Assembly: GCF_000218685.1 (NCBI RefSeq)
Contig: NW_006763296.1
Location: 1,260,907-1,324,906 of the forward strand
Direction: 5' to 3'
Length of the DNA stretch: 64,000 bases
From: Serpula lacrymans var. lacrymans S7.9
Taxonomy: Eukaryota; Basidiomycota; Agaricomycetes; Boletales; Serpulaceae
The notes under the pieces are model-generated. The model was given only the letters and a program-made list of their open reading frames with translations. It was not told the DNA's origin and searched no databases. The stretch's first letter is position 1, and each line of letters begins with the position of its first letter. The position numbers and the translations under genes are program-made. Of the stretch, positions 1 to 9,963 are shown piece by piece.

Positions 1-32
1 CCCTAACTCTGCATGATCTGCCCCGAGCTCAA

Positions 33-326
33 TCTAGCCACTTGCTGAGAGCAATCAGGGACTGGAAACTAGAGTCCAATGTGAGTAACTATATTATTAG
101 AGAGTATGACAGGTATACAGTACCTAGAGTCCAATGTGAGTAACTAGAGAATAGGAAGCATTGGACTCTGCAGTACTGTCCGATGTTTTGTAAACAAAGG
201 TAAACAAAGGAGCCACAAAGGCGGAATAATAGAGAACACAATGAATACTGAATGGTACAGGGATAGATAGAGAAAGGAATGAAAATATAGAGGTAGCACA
301 AAGGTGCAGAATCACCAAAACTAACA
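33..326 (-). repeat. Copia 3' LTR, truncated at its outer end
   Basis: This segment matches 5785-6080 with about ten differences. It holds an internal short duplication: the motif GAGTCCAATGTGAGTAACTA occurs near 73 and again near 128. The 28 bp that end the other LTR (5761-5784 plus a few bases) are missing. Positions 1-32 resemble nothing else here. Confidence 0.9.
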
Positions 327-335
327 CTCCCCCCT
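327..335 (-). other. Copia polypurine tract
   Basis: On the minus strand AGGGGGGAG lies directly against the TGTTAG start of the 3' LTR, the expected position for the plus-strand primer of reverse transcription. A second purine run lies a few tens of bases upstream on the same strand. Confidence 0.8.
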
Positions 336-355
336 GATGCTGCACCTCCCAAGCA

Positions 356-3300
356 TCAGCTCCCCCCTGCTCTAATCAGTCCCATCATCTTCCTGAACAC
401 TTCGACTTTAGGCTTGGCAAGAGCCTTGGTCAACAAGTCAGCAGGCATTTCAGCAGTGGGAACAAAGGTAGGAGCAATCTGCCCAGAGTCAACAACATCT
501 CTCAACCAGTGCCATCGCAAATCAAGGTGTTTCATGCGACCATGGTGCTCAGGGTTCTTGGATACAGAGATGGCAGATTGGTTGTCAATGTGAAGGGTAG
601 AAGGAGAGGTGATAGGATAGCCCATTTCCTTCAACAAATTTCGCATCCAGCAGATCTCTTTGCCAGCCTCAACAGCAGCAATATATTCTGCTTCAGTGGT
701 GGATAGAGCAACAATGTTCTGAAGCTTGGAGCTCCAGGAGACAGCACCAGATCCCATCTTGACAATATAGGCACCAGTAGAACGACCAGAGTCCTTGTCA
801 CCACCTTGATCAGCATCAGAGAAAGTGGTGAAGAGTTCAGTGGAATTGGGATCAGGACCAAGGACAAGGGAGTGATCAAGGGTGCCTTGCAAGTAGCGAA
901 ACAAGTGCTTGACAGCGCTCCAGTGAGTGAGACCAGGATTAGAGTTATATCTGGCAAGGACTCCAACAGTGTAGGCAATGTCAGGACGAGTGGTGGTGGC
1001 CAAATATATCAGAGCACCAACAGCAGCAAGGTAGGGAATGTCCTTCATCATGGCAGCATCACTGGATGTCTTGGGAGACATGTCCTTGGTGAGGCGCAAA
1101 CCAGGATCCATAGGAGTGGACACAGGTTTGCAGTCCTTCATGCCAAAGCGCTCCAGAATGTCCAGAGTGTACTGATGTTGGGACAAGGATATAGTGCAAT
1201 TGCTGATGTCTCTGGTGATGGATATGCCAAGTAGGTAGGAAGTAGGGCCAAGATCACGAAGCTTGAAGTGCTGGGAGAGATCCTTGACAGCTTGGTCAAG
1301 TGCAGAAGTAGAAGTGGATGCCAGTGTCATGTCATCAACAAAGACAGGCAGGATAATGCGCACATCAGCTCTGTTAAAGACATAGATGGCAGAGTCTGAA
1401 TAAGTACGCTTGAATCCGAGTTTTTCAAGCACAGTGTGCATCTTCTGGTTCCACATTCTGCCTCCCTGCTTTGTCCCATAGATGGCCTTGTCCAACTGGC
1501 AAACAAGATTGCGAGGACCCTGATGGAATCCCTCTGGCTGGTGCATGTAGACCTTGACATCCATGACTCCATTGAGGAATGCATGGGAAATGTCAATGGA
1601 GCGCAAATGGAGGTTGTGGATGGCTGCAATGGCAAGGACAACTCTGATGGACGATATACGGACAGTGGGTGCAAATATTTCGAGGAAATCAAAGCCAGGA
1701 CGCTGGTTATAACCTTTGGCCACATATCTGGCCTTGTAGCGCTCAACAGTGCCATCTGAGTTGCGCTTGATCTTGAAGACCCACTTGCCACCAATTGCCT
1801 TGACTCCAGGAGGTAGTTCCACTAGTGACCAAGTACCATTGCGCTCATGAGCTTGGAGCTCTTCCATGGCTGCCTCTCTCCACTTGTTAGCATCTGGGCG
1901 CCTCATAGCATCTGCAAACGACCTAGGTTCAGCAGAATCACCAAAGTGGGCTATTTGATCACCATCTGCCTCAGAATCACTGTCACTGTCAATGGCAGGA
2001 GTGGGTTCTCTGTGTTGAACCCACCACTCTCCAGGTGGTTTCTTAGCCCTAACAGGACGTCTGAGAGCAAGAGGCATATCAGGAGATGGTGAACGATGAA
2101 GAGGTTGGTCTGGGAGTACAGGAGGCTGATTTACAGGAGGTTCTGGATCAAGGTCCAAATGAGGCCCATTGTCAGGCAATGGCTGAGGCTGCTGAAGCGC
2201 AGCTGGTGGGCCCATATCTCCCCCTGGACCTGGTGCAGGCACATCCTCAATCAGGCCCAATGGCATGGATAGCGCAGGTGGAGTAGGAGGTGGAGCTGGA
2301 GGTGGCACATTGTCAGAAGACCTCTTCAAGCCAGGGAAGTAGCGCTCATCAAAATCAGCTCTCTCAGAGATAACAGTGCGCTTGGTGGTAGGATTGTAGA
2401 ATTTCCATCCCTTGTACCCCTCAGGGTAACCAATGAACACACATTTCTGCATATGAGAGCCAAAGACGCCCCTCTTGTCCTTTTGTACATGCACATAGGC
2501 AGTGCAGCCCCAAACGCGAAGGTGAGACATGTCAGGCTTGCGTCCATACCACAGCTCAAAGGGAGTGGCATGGGCCACTGCATCAGTGGGACACCTGTTC
2601 CAGACATGCACCAAAGCGGACAGACATTCACCCCAAAAGCTATTAGGCAATCCAGACTCTGATAACATGGCAGTGATACGCTCAGTCAGAAGTCTGTTTG
2701 CTCGCTCTGCCACACCGTTCTGCTGAGGACGATTCCTGGTGGTATGCTGTCTCACAATCCCATGGTCATCTGTGAATTGCTCAAATTCCTTGGAGATGTA
2801 CTCTCCCCCTTTGTCATCACGCAGAGCCTTGATTTTGCGCTCCAATTGAGTCTCGGCATAAGCCTTGAATCTCTTGAAAGCATCAAAGACATCTGACTTG
2901 GCCTTGAGAGGCACAACAACACGGAATCGACTGTGATCATCAATGAAGGTGACCCAGTAGCGATAACCAGAGAATGTGGGGGAAGAGACTTGGTGAACAT
3001 CAGAGTGGATGAGGTCCAAAGGATGAGCAGAGCGAGTATCAGATGAGGGGAATGGATTGGCATGCATCTTGCCAGACAAGCACGGTTCACAGACAGGATC
3101 AGGAGCAGCCTTGGAGTCCAGTGTCAGCCCAGTGACCAGATCTCTCTGTATCAGTCTCTTGACATCAGCATGATGGTGGTGAGCCAATCTGCGATGCCAG
3201 AGCGTCAAATCAAGTGGTATAGTCGCAGTAAAATGTCCCAATTCAACACAAGCAGCAGTAGATCCATCAAGGAATGCTGCATTGTTGTCATTGATAGTTG

Positions 3301-4591
3301 CAGTGAACAAGAGAGTGTTGTCACGCATAAAGGACATGGAATGAGACGAAATGGTGACATTGAAACCACTTTGACGAGTTAAATACAAGACTGAGAGGAG
3401 ATTATTTCGAAGATCTGGTACATGGAGCACTCTAGAGAATTCCACAGGCCTAGCCACTTTGCCATTCATCACAGGATTAAACACCACAGTACCAACACCA
3501 GCTGAATAGACAACAGTGTGATCAGCCAGCTTGATTGGCACACGATATGGGGTATAGTGGTGCACCCAATGACGATGAGGTGTCATATGAGAAGTGGCGC
3601 CTGTGTCTGCATTCCAATCAACGTCAGCATCAAGTTGGAGAGGGCAGTGAGGATCAGAGGGATGAATGGAACGAAGACTTGCATTTCCAGCTGATTCAGT
3701 GACCACAATAGATGAATTGGCATTGTTGGGCGAAGATTTGGGCTGCTGAGAGGTATTCTGAGAGTTGCTGGAGCCTGCCTGAGCCTTATTGCCACGCTTG
3801 TAGCGATTCTTAGCGCCCTCCACCGCCTGTTGGCGACTGATAACATATCTGTGGCATTTATCCTGGGTATGACCAAGTAAACCACAGAAATCACACTGAA
3901 TGCGAGTAGAGGTGGTGGATTGGTTGCAATGATGGCAGTTAGGATGGGTACAGGTGCTATTGGCAGTGGTAGACGAAGAATGCAAGGCAGAATCGACTTC
4001 AGCACGACGACGGCGATTGACCTCTTCAGCAAGGAAAGCATCCCTGAGCTGGGTCTTGTCCAAGGTGCCCAGAAGCAGTAAAGATGAAGTGAAGTGGGCA
4101 TACTGATCAGGAAGCGCCCTAATCATGGCCATACATGTCAGTTCATCGTCCAATTCAGCCAATTTAAAGCCTGTAGGACGAAGATTTTGAATCTGATGCA
4201 TGCCTTCGTCAATCCTGGTCATGAGAGACTGCAGGGACTCGTCCTCCTTCTTTCTGATAGAGAAGAAGTCGTCATAGGCGTTAAATCTCGTCCCAGGCTT
4301 CTTAGAGACGTGCACAATGGCCAGTTTCTCCCAGATCTTGACAGGATCATCAATGATGCCATCAAGATGGATGCGCTGCTCTTTGGTGACATTGAGGTAT
4401 AATGCACCAGCAGCCTTTTCAGCTCTCAACTCCCATTTCTCTATTGCTTCAGCGTCAGTCCCAGGACACTTTTCAGCACCAGAGACAAGCCTCCACAGTC
4501 CCTTGGTCATCAACCAAGCTTGCATTTCACCACTCCACTGGGGGTAGTTAGTGCCAGACAAGGGATGGAACTTGGGATCAGAGTCAGACAT
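356..4591 (-). CDS. Copia Gag-Pol polyprotein (1,411 aa, one open frame)
   Basis: This is the polyprotein of a Ty1/copia element in the usual order Gag, protease, integrase, reverse transcriptase, RNase H. Gag has a CCHC knuckle (CDFCGLLGHTQDKC, about residue 234) after a second Cys/His cluster. The protease shows the DTGATSHM active site (about 330). The GAG-pre-integrase and zinc-binding part has H and C residues (LWHRRLAHHHH, CEPC), followed by the integrase catalytic core. A proline-rich linker leads to RVT_2 with the FVDDM active site. RNase H carries SDAD and the ALSTTEAEY signature. No stop codon or frameshift interrupts it and all the expected catalytic motifs are visible, so it looks intact. 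Gag and Pol share one frame, as in plant copia elements, with no visible frameshift site. The start is the first ATG of the frame, 1.2 kb downstream of the 5' LTR. Confidence 0.95.
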   Translation of the reverse strand: MSDSDPKFHPLSGTNYPQWSGEMQAWLMTKGLWRLVSGAEKCPGTDAEAIEKWELRAEKAAGALYLNVTKEQRIHLDGIIDDPVKIWEKLAIVHVSKKPGTRFNAYDDFFSIRKKEDESLQSLMTRIDEGMHQIQNLRPTGFKLAELDDELTCMAMIRALPDQYAHFTSSLLLLGTLDKTQLRDAFLAEEVNRRRRAEVDSALHSSSTTANSTCTHPNCHHCNQSTTSTRIQCDFCGLLGHTQDKCHRYVISRQQAVEGAKNRYKRGNKAQAGSSNSQNTSQQPKSSPNNANSSIVVTESAGNASLRSIHPSDPHCPLQLDADVDWNADTGATSHMTPHRHWVHHYTPYRVPIKLADHTVVYSAGVGTVVFNPVMNGKVARPVEFSRVLHVPDLRNNLLSVLYLTRQSGFNVTISSHSMSFMRDNTLLFTATINDNNAAFLDGSTAACVELGHFTATIPLDLTLWHRRLAHHHHADVKRLIQRDLVTGLTLDSKAAPDPVCEPCLSGKMHANPFPSSDTRSAHPLDLIHSDVHQVSSPTFSGYRYWVTFIDDHSRFRVVVPLKAKSDVFDAFKRFKAYAETQLERKIKALRDDKGGEYISKEFEQFTDDHGIVRQHTTRNRPQQNGVAERANRLLTERITAMLSESGLPNSFWGECLSALVHVWNRCPTDAVAHATPFELWYGRKPDMSHLRVWGCTAYVHVQKDKRGVFGSHMQKCVFIGYPEGYKGWKFYNPTTKRTVISERADFDERYFPGLKRSSDNVPPPAPPPTPPALSMPLGLIEDVPAPGPGGDMGPPAALQQPQPLPDNGPHLDLDPEPPVNQPPVLPDQPLHRSPSPDMPLALRRPVRAKKPPGEWWVQHREPTPAIDSDSDSEADGDQIAHFGDSAEPRSFADAMRRPDANKWREAAMEELQAHERNGTWSLVELPPGVKAIGGKWVFKIKRNSDGTVERYKARYVAKGYNQRPGFDFLEIFAPTVRISSIRVVLAIAAIHNLHLRSIDISHAFLNGVMDVKVYMHQPEGFHQGPRNLVCQLDKAIYGTKQGGRMWNQKMHTVLEKLGFKRTYSDSAIYVFNRADVRIILPVFVDDMTLASTSTSALDQAVKDLSQHFKLRDLGPTSYLLGISITRDISNCTISLSQHQYTLDILERFGMKDCKPVSTPMDPGLRLTKDMSPKTSSDAAMMKDIPYLAAVGALIYLATTTRPDIAYTVGVLARYNSNPGLTHWSAVKHLFRYLQGTLDHSLVLGPDPNSTELFTTFSDADQGGDKDSGRSTGAYIVKMGSGAVSWSSKLQNIVALSTTEAEYIAAVEAGKEICWMRNLLKEMGYPITSPSTLHIDNQSAISVSKNPEHHGRMKHLDLRWHWLRDVVDSGQIAPTFVPTAEMPADLLTKALAKPKVEVFRKMMGLIRAGGS

Positions 4592-5743
4592 GATGGGTGT
4601 TGTATAAGACGATAGAGCAAAGATAAATGATGTAGGAGACGGCTATAGGCGATGAAACAGTGGCAAAGACAATGGGTAACAGTAGGAGGTGAGCAGATAA
4701 GATGGTGAGGCGGTAGAGAGAGGATATGGAGAGGGTCAGAAAGCGCAAGGATAGGTCCAAATAGGGTCCAAAAAGCGTCCAAAAGCGATCCAGGAGGGTG
4801 CTAAGGCTTCCTAGTGCTGCTACAGGGTTACGCCTGTGTTCCCCTTTCAATACCACACTGATATTAACAGAGAAATCGCCTCGAGACAGTGTTGGTTAAT
4901 AGGGCTTGTATATGAGTCAACAAAGTGACTTAAGCTCCCCAAACACCGCAGACTGAGAGAGGCTCTAGGCAACAGCAAACTGAGGCAATGCAAGCGAGCT
5001 TCACAGTCTATAGGCTTGTTCTATCTGATAATGGACAGAGTAGAGAAGATTGGAGCTTTATGCACACACCAGATATGCCAAAAAGCGAAAAATAGGGCAA
5101 AAAGTCGAAAATGATGCAGAGACAGATAGGATGGATGGATTGCCCCCTAATCAGAGGTATATGGAACATTTATATAGAGCAATAGATGGCCCAAATATCA
5201 CAACAAGTGAAGCACAGGATGTGGAGATATGCAATAGGGGTGCAATAGGGGTGAAAGTGCCAAAAATGCGAACTTCACAGAGGGTGATGGAGTGGATGGA
5301 TTGTCCCCAAATTGAGGGTGTAGAGTGCGATAGTATAGGGTACTAGATGGCTCAAATAGGGCCAAGATCCGAGCACAGGATGTGGAGATATGGAGTAGGG
5401 GGCCAAAAGGTGATCAAATGATGATGAAGGCTCACAGAAAGATCCAGCTCAAATCCAACCGCTCTGACAGGTCTCCTAGGGTTATTTAGGGCGTAGAAGA
5501 TGATGGTAGAAGTTTGGGGACGATCAGATAAGGATTGGATGAGATATGATGCAGATAAGACCAAAAAAGCGTCCAAAATGGGGGTAACTTGCAACAAGGA
5601 GTTGTTGTTGGAGATCAGGATGAGATCAGAGTAATCTGAGGTGATGGATGGGATAATAGGAGTCCCAGAAGACGATGGTTACGATGGATAAGCAGTAGGA
5701 CGCTTGGATGGTGAGATATGAGGTCAGGAAGATGGCTAGAGCA
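4592..5743 (-). other. Copia untranslated leader
   Basis: About 1.15 kb lies between the primer-binding site and the Gag start. No convincing coding frame is present. The middle holds an imperfect tandem duplication, and short purine-rich repeats occur throughout. A leader this long is unusual for copia elements and may hold packaging or translation signals, which is inference. Confidence 0.6.
5131..5450. repeat. Imperfect tandem duplication in the copia leader
   Basis: Two units of about 150 bp follow one another. Both contain GGATGGATTG near the start, an AGATGGC motif in the middle, and CACAGGATGTGGAGATATG followed by a G-rich run (near 5216 and near 5374). The units have diverged considerably. 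Confidence 0.6.
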
Positions 5744-5757
5744 CAGGGCTCATAACC
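5744..5757 (-). other. Copia primer-binding site, complementary to the initiator tRNA-Met anticodon region
   Basis: The plus strand reads CAGGGCTCATAACC, the same as 14 contiguous bases of the anticodon stem-loop of yeast initiator tRNA-Met. The minus-strand RNA is therefore complementary to an internal part of that tRNA rather than to its 3' end. This matches the half-tRNA primer known for Drosophila copia. The site lies three bases from the end of the 5' LTR. Confidence 0.8.
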
Positions 5758-5760
5758 TAT

Positions 5761-6080
5761 TGAGAACAAAGCTTGAAGGAAGTGTCTAGCCACTTGCTGA
5801 GAGCAATCAGGGACTGGAAACTAGAGTCCAATGTGAGTAACTATATTATTAGAGAGTATGACAGGTATACAGTACCTAGAGTCCAATGTGAGTAACTAGA
5901 GAATAGGAAGCATTGGACTCTGCAGTACTGTCCGATGTTTTGTAAACAAAGGTAAACAAAGCAGCCACAAAGGCGAAATAATAGAGAACACAATCAATAC
6001 TGAATGGTAGAGCAATAGATAAAGAAAGAAATGAAAATATAGAGGTAGCACAACTAGGTGCAGAATCACCAAAACTAACA
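5761..6080 (-). repeat. Copia 5' LTR (320 bp)
   Basis: On the minus strand the LTR runs from TGTTAGTTTT at 6080 to TTCTCA at 5761. It is complete, unlike its partner at 33-326. A TATA-like AT-rich stretch lies inside. Confidence 0.88.
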
Positions 6081-7344
6081 TGTCAGAGTATATTCTAACA
6101 AAAACATCGGTCACTCGTCTTGCCTGGTTGGAGCGTGGGTGGGTAGTTTTTGAGCTGGAGAAGGTTCATCCCCTTGCGTCGCCCATGTTCATCGCTGTCC
6201 CATTCACTTAGGTACACTTATCTTTTGTCCATCGTCTTTGCTACAGCTACACCTATCACACGCTGCCTGGGACTCACTTGTTCCAAATTGGAACTATTCC
6301 TCTCCCTGCCTCGTTTGATCAGGTGGTCCAACACAACCAGTCTATTGGTAAGGCCATGGAACTGTCGGATTTGGACTAGGTGGTGGACCGGTGGCTCCAG
6401 TTTCTTTTTCTTGAGCAGAACATTCATTTACAGTGCAATTATTTTTGATTTTTGAATCATTTTTATGGACACATATTTTTTAGAATGCCTGACTGACAAT
6501 AAAGGAACTGTGTTGATACTGATAGTGTTTTGCCTTGCCCTTTTTTTACTGCATCTTCCCATGACATCATGATTTTCCTGCTCTCTTTTTGCTATTGGAC
6601 TTTACTTTATGGCTGTACAAACCTGTGACATTACTCACAGCATTTATTGTTCTATCTTTTTCTTTTCCTTTTTTTGACAATCTTATCCTGTACTACCTAC
6701 GCAGGATTCATCAGCGTACATTCCTTCCTTCATATTCTTTCTCATTCTTTTTGCACAGCTATACTGTGCATAGCCTACTTTTCTTTTACTATATAAACCC
6801 CTGTATTTTACCTTGTAAAAAAAAAACAAGTAATCCAATCCAGACTTCTACTCTACTCTCAAGTTCACTACTCTGCTACTTGTGATCCAGTGTGGTCACA
6901 ACACTTCCCACTTCTACCACTGTTAACTGCTGTCATTGTCACTTGTCACTTTTGAAAGTGATTGTCATCCCCTTCGATTAGAGTCCTTCTGAGCAATACA
7001 GTTTGTGCGTCAGGAGCCTGCTATCACTGGGAACCTCATCACCTCGTCATCCTTTTTGTTCTCAAACCTACCTTGTGCTACAATTAGCAAGGTAGTGCTC
7101 GTCTATACTCGCCACAAAGCCCCTATCTGTCTATAAATTCAACTATCCCTCTTCCTCAAAACCCACACTCATACACCTCTGGGTTTTACTTTGAAGGATC
7201 TTTATACGTACCACCCCACGAACAACCAGACCACTTCACTGTTCTAGGAGGCAAAGCCCATAAACAAGTTCTGTGGAATCTGGGAGGATTGTGTGTTAGT
7301 TTGTTTCTCTGTGTGGTTTTCTAACAACAGTTCTCATCATCGAC
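6081..7344 (+). repeat. LTR-like repeat, plus-oriented copy
   Basis: From about 6270 this segment is nearly identical to the reverse complement of 14131-15230, with long runs free of mismatches. It has LTR-like promoter features: ACTATATAAACCCC near 6790, and an AATAAAGG polyadenylation-like motif near 6498. It contains no open frame with recognisable domains. The right edge abuts gypsy A gag at the GTTCTCATCATCGACA stretch, which also ends the inverted copy. I read it as a long LTR (about 1.1-1.3 kb) of an unidentified retroelement. The outer termini and target duplication could not be fixed, and the first 100-190 bp (6081-6270) match only weakly. Confidence 0.5.
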
Positions 7345-7664
7345 ATTGCGGGTTCCAACCATTCGGGTTGCAGCCAGGGTAGGGTGCTCCTATGGATATC
7401 AGCGCAGTCCAGGGCGGACAGATGCACAGATTCGCCTGCTACAGCTGTGGGCAGGATGGGCACATAGCCCAAAAGTGTCCAAACGAAGTGCAGGCCGCTC
7501 AACAAAAAAATAACCAAGGGTGTCAGGCACACCAATTAGAAACAGAAAAGCCAGACGATCAGTTCAACACTCTGGCCGGTTGTTCGTACGACGAAATCTG
7601 GGCCTTCTTTTACGACCAGCAGGTCGCTGAGATGAAGGCTCAGGGAAAAGAGTTTGGAGCTTAG
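7345..7664 (+). pseudogene. Gypsy A gag, C-terminal fragment with zinc knuckle
   Basis: The zinc knuckle CYSCGQDGHIAQKC follows a GLQPG-GAPMDIS stretch that also occurs in element E gag. A TAG stop interrupts GLQPG-GAP. The capsid part that E retains is absent. Zinc knuckles of this kind bind the element's RNA during packaging. Confidence 0.8.
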
Positions 7665-7669
7665 GTCAC

Positions 7670-8299
7670 TTGGGTGCCTTCGCTCCTACAAACAATGAAG
7701 TAAACCACAACAAGGTGGCCCCTGCTCCGGGGTGTTGCACGAGCAATAATGGAAAGAAGAAGGTGGCTCCCCAATTTGTAAATAGATTTTGAAATTTGTT
7801 ATCAGAAGTATGTACTTGTATGAAGCATTGCAATTGTAATATTTATAATACTACCGCTGCACCAGCGTCTCCTTTGGAGTGTGGCCCCAGCGAGACAAAC
7901 ACTAGGGTGTTTGATTCTGGTAAAAATAAAATAGAAAAAAATTTAGCTTTTGACACTTTTTCTTCTTTGTTGGAGCCACCCTTTCCCAAAATCCCAAAGT
8001 GTGTGTTGATGCGCACATATTTATTCCAAAAAGAGATCCGTTTAGACATTGGTGTGAAAAACCTTGCCCAGGGCATAGTACACCCAACCAGCGCACTGCT
8101 TGATTCAGGTGCTAACAGAATCTTCATATATCAGGTCTGGGCAGAGAAAATTGGACTCCCCCTTGTAAAATTAAATGTATCTATTCCCATCTATAACATT
8201 GACGGTACACTTAACGCAGGTGGCTGTATCACAAATGTTCCTTTGTTGTCGAATACCAAGGATACAGAGAACAAGTCACTGCCGAAGCTACCCAACTAG
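7670..8299 (+). pseudogene. Gypsy A aspartic protease region
   Basis: The retropepsin-like domain has the active-site triplet DSG in TSALLDSGANRIFIYQ, and downstream strands as in Ty3 proteases (PIYNIDGTLNAGG). A stop codon near 7790 separates it from gag, and another (at 8297) cuts it before the linker to RT. From about 7,850 onward it is almost identical to the protease of E. Confidence 0.8.
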
Positions 8300-8301
8300 G
8301 G

Positions 8302-9963
8302 AAGATTAATTTAATCTTGGGCTGGACCTGGCTATTCAAACACAATCCTGACATTAACTGGCAGACAGGGGTTGTCACATTGTCACGTTGCCCTCAGGAG
8401 TGCGTGAACATGGGTAAACCGAATCACGTCCGTCACAATGAGGGTCTTGAGAAGATAAACGCTGGTCACGTTTATGAGCTCAGATCTCCAGAAAAGATTG
8501 ACGATGATGAGGTAAAACCCAAGGAAGAGATTAAAAGGCTGGTACCTCCCGAGTATCATAACTTCTGGAAAGTCTTTTCACAACATAAATCAGAGCGCTT
8601 CCCAGAGGCTAAGCCTTGGGACCATGCTATAGATTTGAAAGACACCTTCAAACCGAGAAAAGAAAAGGGCACATGATTCCCCTCTCTGCTCCAGAAAGAG
8701 ATGAGGTCTCAAGTTCCATAGATAAACAACTTAGGAAGGGTTACATCAGACCTTCCAAAAGCCCTATAATGTCCCCGGTGTTCTTCATTCCTAAAAAGGA
8801 TAAAAAGAAGTGTATGATTATGGACTATCATTACTTGAATGAGTACACGGTTAAAAATGCATATCCACTGCCTTTGATCAGTCAGCTAGTAGACAAGCTG
8901 GCTGGTGTCAGGATCTTAACAAAGATGGATCTCCGATGGGGGTACAATAATGTACGCATCAAAGAAGAAGGCCGTGTTCACGTGCCATCAAAGATTCTTC
9001 GAGCCCCTCGTTATGTTCTTTGGGTTGACCAATTCACCGGCAACCTTCCAGAGCATGATGAACAAGATCTTTGCGGATATGGAGAACTGTGTTGTCATTT
9101 ATATTGACAATTTGTTGATATTTACAAAGTCGGATGAAGAGGCTGAGCATGACAGGATTGTGCAAGGAGTCCTTCGACACTTACAGAAACGGGACCTATT
9201 TGTCAAACCCAAAAAATATAACTTTAAAGTGAAGGAAGTAGACTTCCTTGGTATGATAATTGGCCAGAACAGAATCAGGATGGACCCTGAGAAAGTTCAA
9301 GCTATATTGGATTGGCCTGAACCTACTTGCGCCAAAGGAGTTAGGGCCTTCCTGGGCTTAGGTAATTTCTACCAAAGGTTTATCAAAAATCTTGCAAAAA
9401 TCACGAGACCGTTGAACGATGTCACTAAAAAGGATATCATTTGGCACTGGGGTGCCCAAGAACAAGAAGCTTTTGATAAGCTTAAACAGGCATTTACAAC
9501 AGCGCCCATATTAGCATTTCCAGAATTAGACAAAGAGTTCCGGCTAGAAACTGATTCTGATTTTGCTACTGGGGCTGTTTTGTCAATTAAATGCCCTGAC
9601 AATCTTTGGAGACCTTGTGCCTATTTATCACATAGTTTGTCGCCTGCAGAGCGCAACTATCAAATATACGACAAAGAGATGCTAGCCATCATTAGAGCCT
9701 TAGAGCACTGGCGGCACTACTTAGAAGGTGCTAGACATCAATTTGAAATTTGGACTGATCATAAGAATTTGGAGTATTTTATGACGGCCCAAGACTTGAA
9801 CCAAAGACAGGCCCACTACGCAGTATACTTGTCAAGGTTTAATTATATATTAATTCATAAGCCTGGAAGCTCTATGGGAAAAGCGGACACTTTGTCCAGA
9901 AGAGAGGATCATGCCAACAGCATCGAAGATGACAACAAAGGTGTCACCCTGATAAACCAATGA
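8302..9963 (+). pseudogene. Gypsy A reverse transcriptase and RNase H, frame-broken
   Basis: The region starts with the linker GWTWLFKHNPDINW and carries the RT fingers and palm (SPVFFIPKKDKKK, MDLRWGYNNV), then LVMFFGLTNSPATFQ. The catalytic box reads YIDNLLIF, where functional Ty3-type RTs have YxDD, so the second catalytic Asp is Asn. Frame changes occur near 8,620-8,680 and near 8,950-9,000, the second probably a small deletion (KEEGR / KKKAVFTCHQ). RNase H follows (TDSDFATGAVLS, YDKEMLAIIRALEHWRHYL, WTDHKNLEYF). It cannot be translated as one protein. Confidence 0.9.

Larger units (their letters stand above)
33..6080 (-). mobile_element. Ty1/copia LTR retrotransposon, nearly complete
   Basis: The element lies on the minus strand. 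Two direct repeats of about 295-320 bp flank a single Gag-Pol frame. On the minus strand the LTR starts TGTTAG, the 3' LTR is preceded by a purine tract, and the 5' LTR ends in CA three bases before a primer-binding site. The Gag-Pol frame is uninterrupted, and the two LTRs differ at only about ten positions over the shared part, so insertion was fairly recent. The 3' LTR (left side) lacks the terminal 28 bp present in the other copy and joins unrelated sequence at position 32. No target duplication can therefore be read. The element could still be expressed, but normal reverse transcription would have to repair the LTR end. Confidence 0.93.

Noticed and set aside
5744..5757. Possible tRNA-Met gene
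   Set aside because: Only 14 bases match the anticodon arm; acceptor stem and other arms are absent. It is a primer-binding site.
6150..6455. 101-codon frame after the copia element
   Set aside because: It lies inside the LTR-like repeat, is broken in the inverted copy and has no domain.
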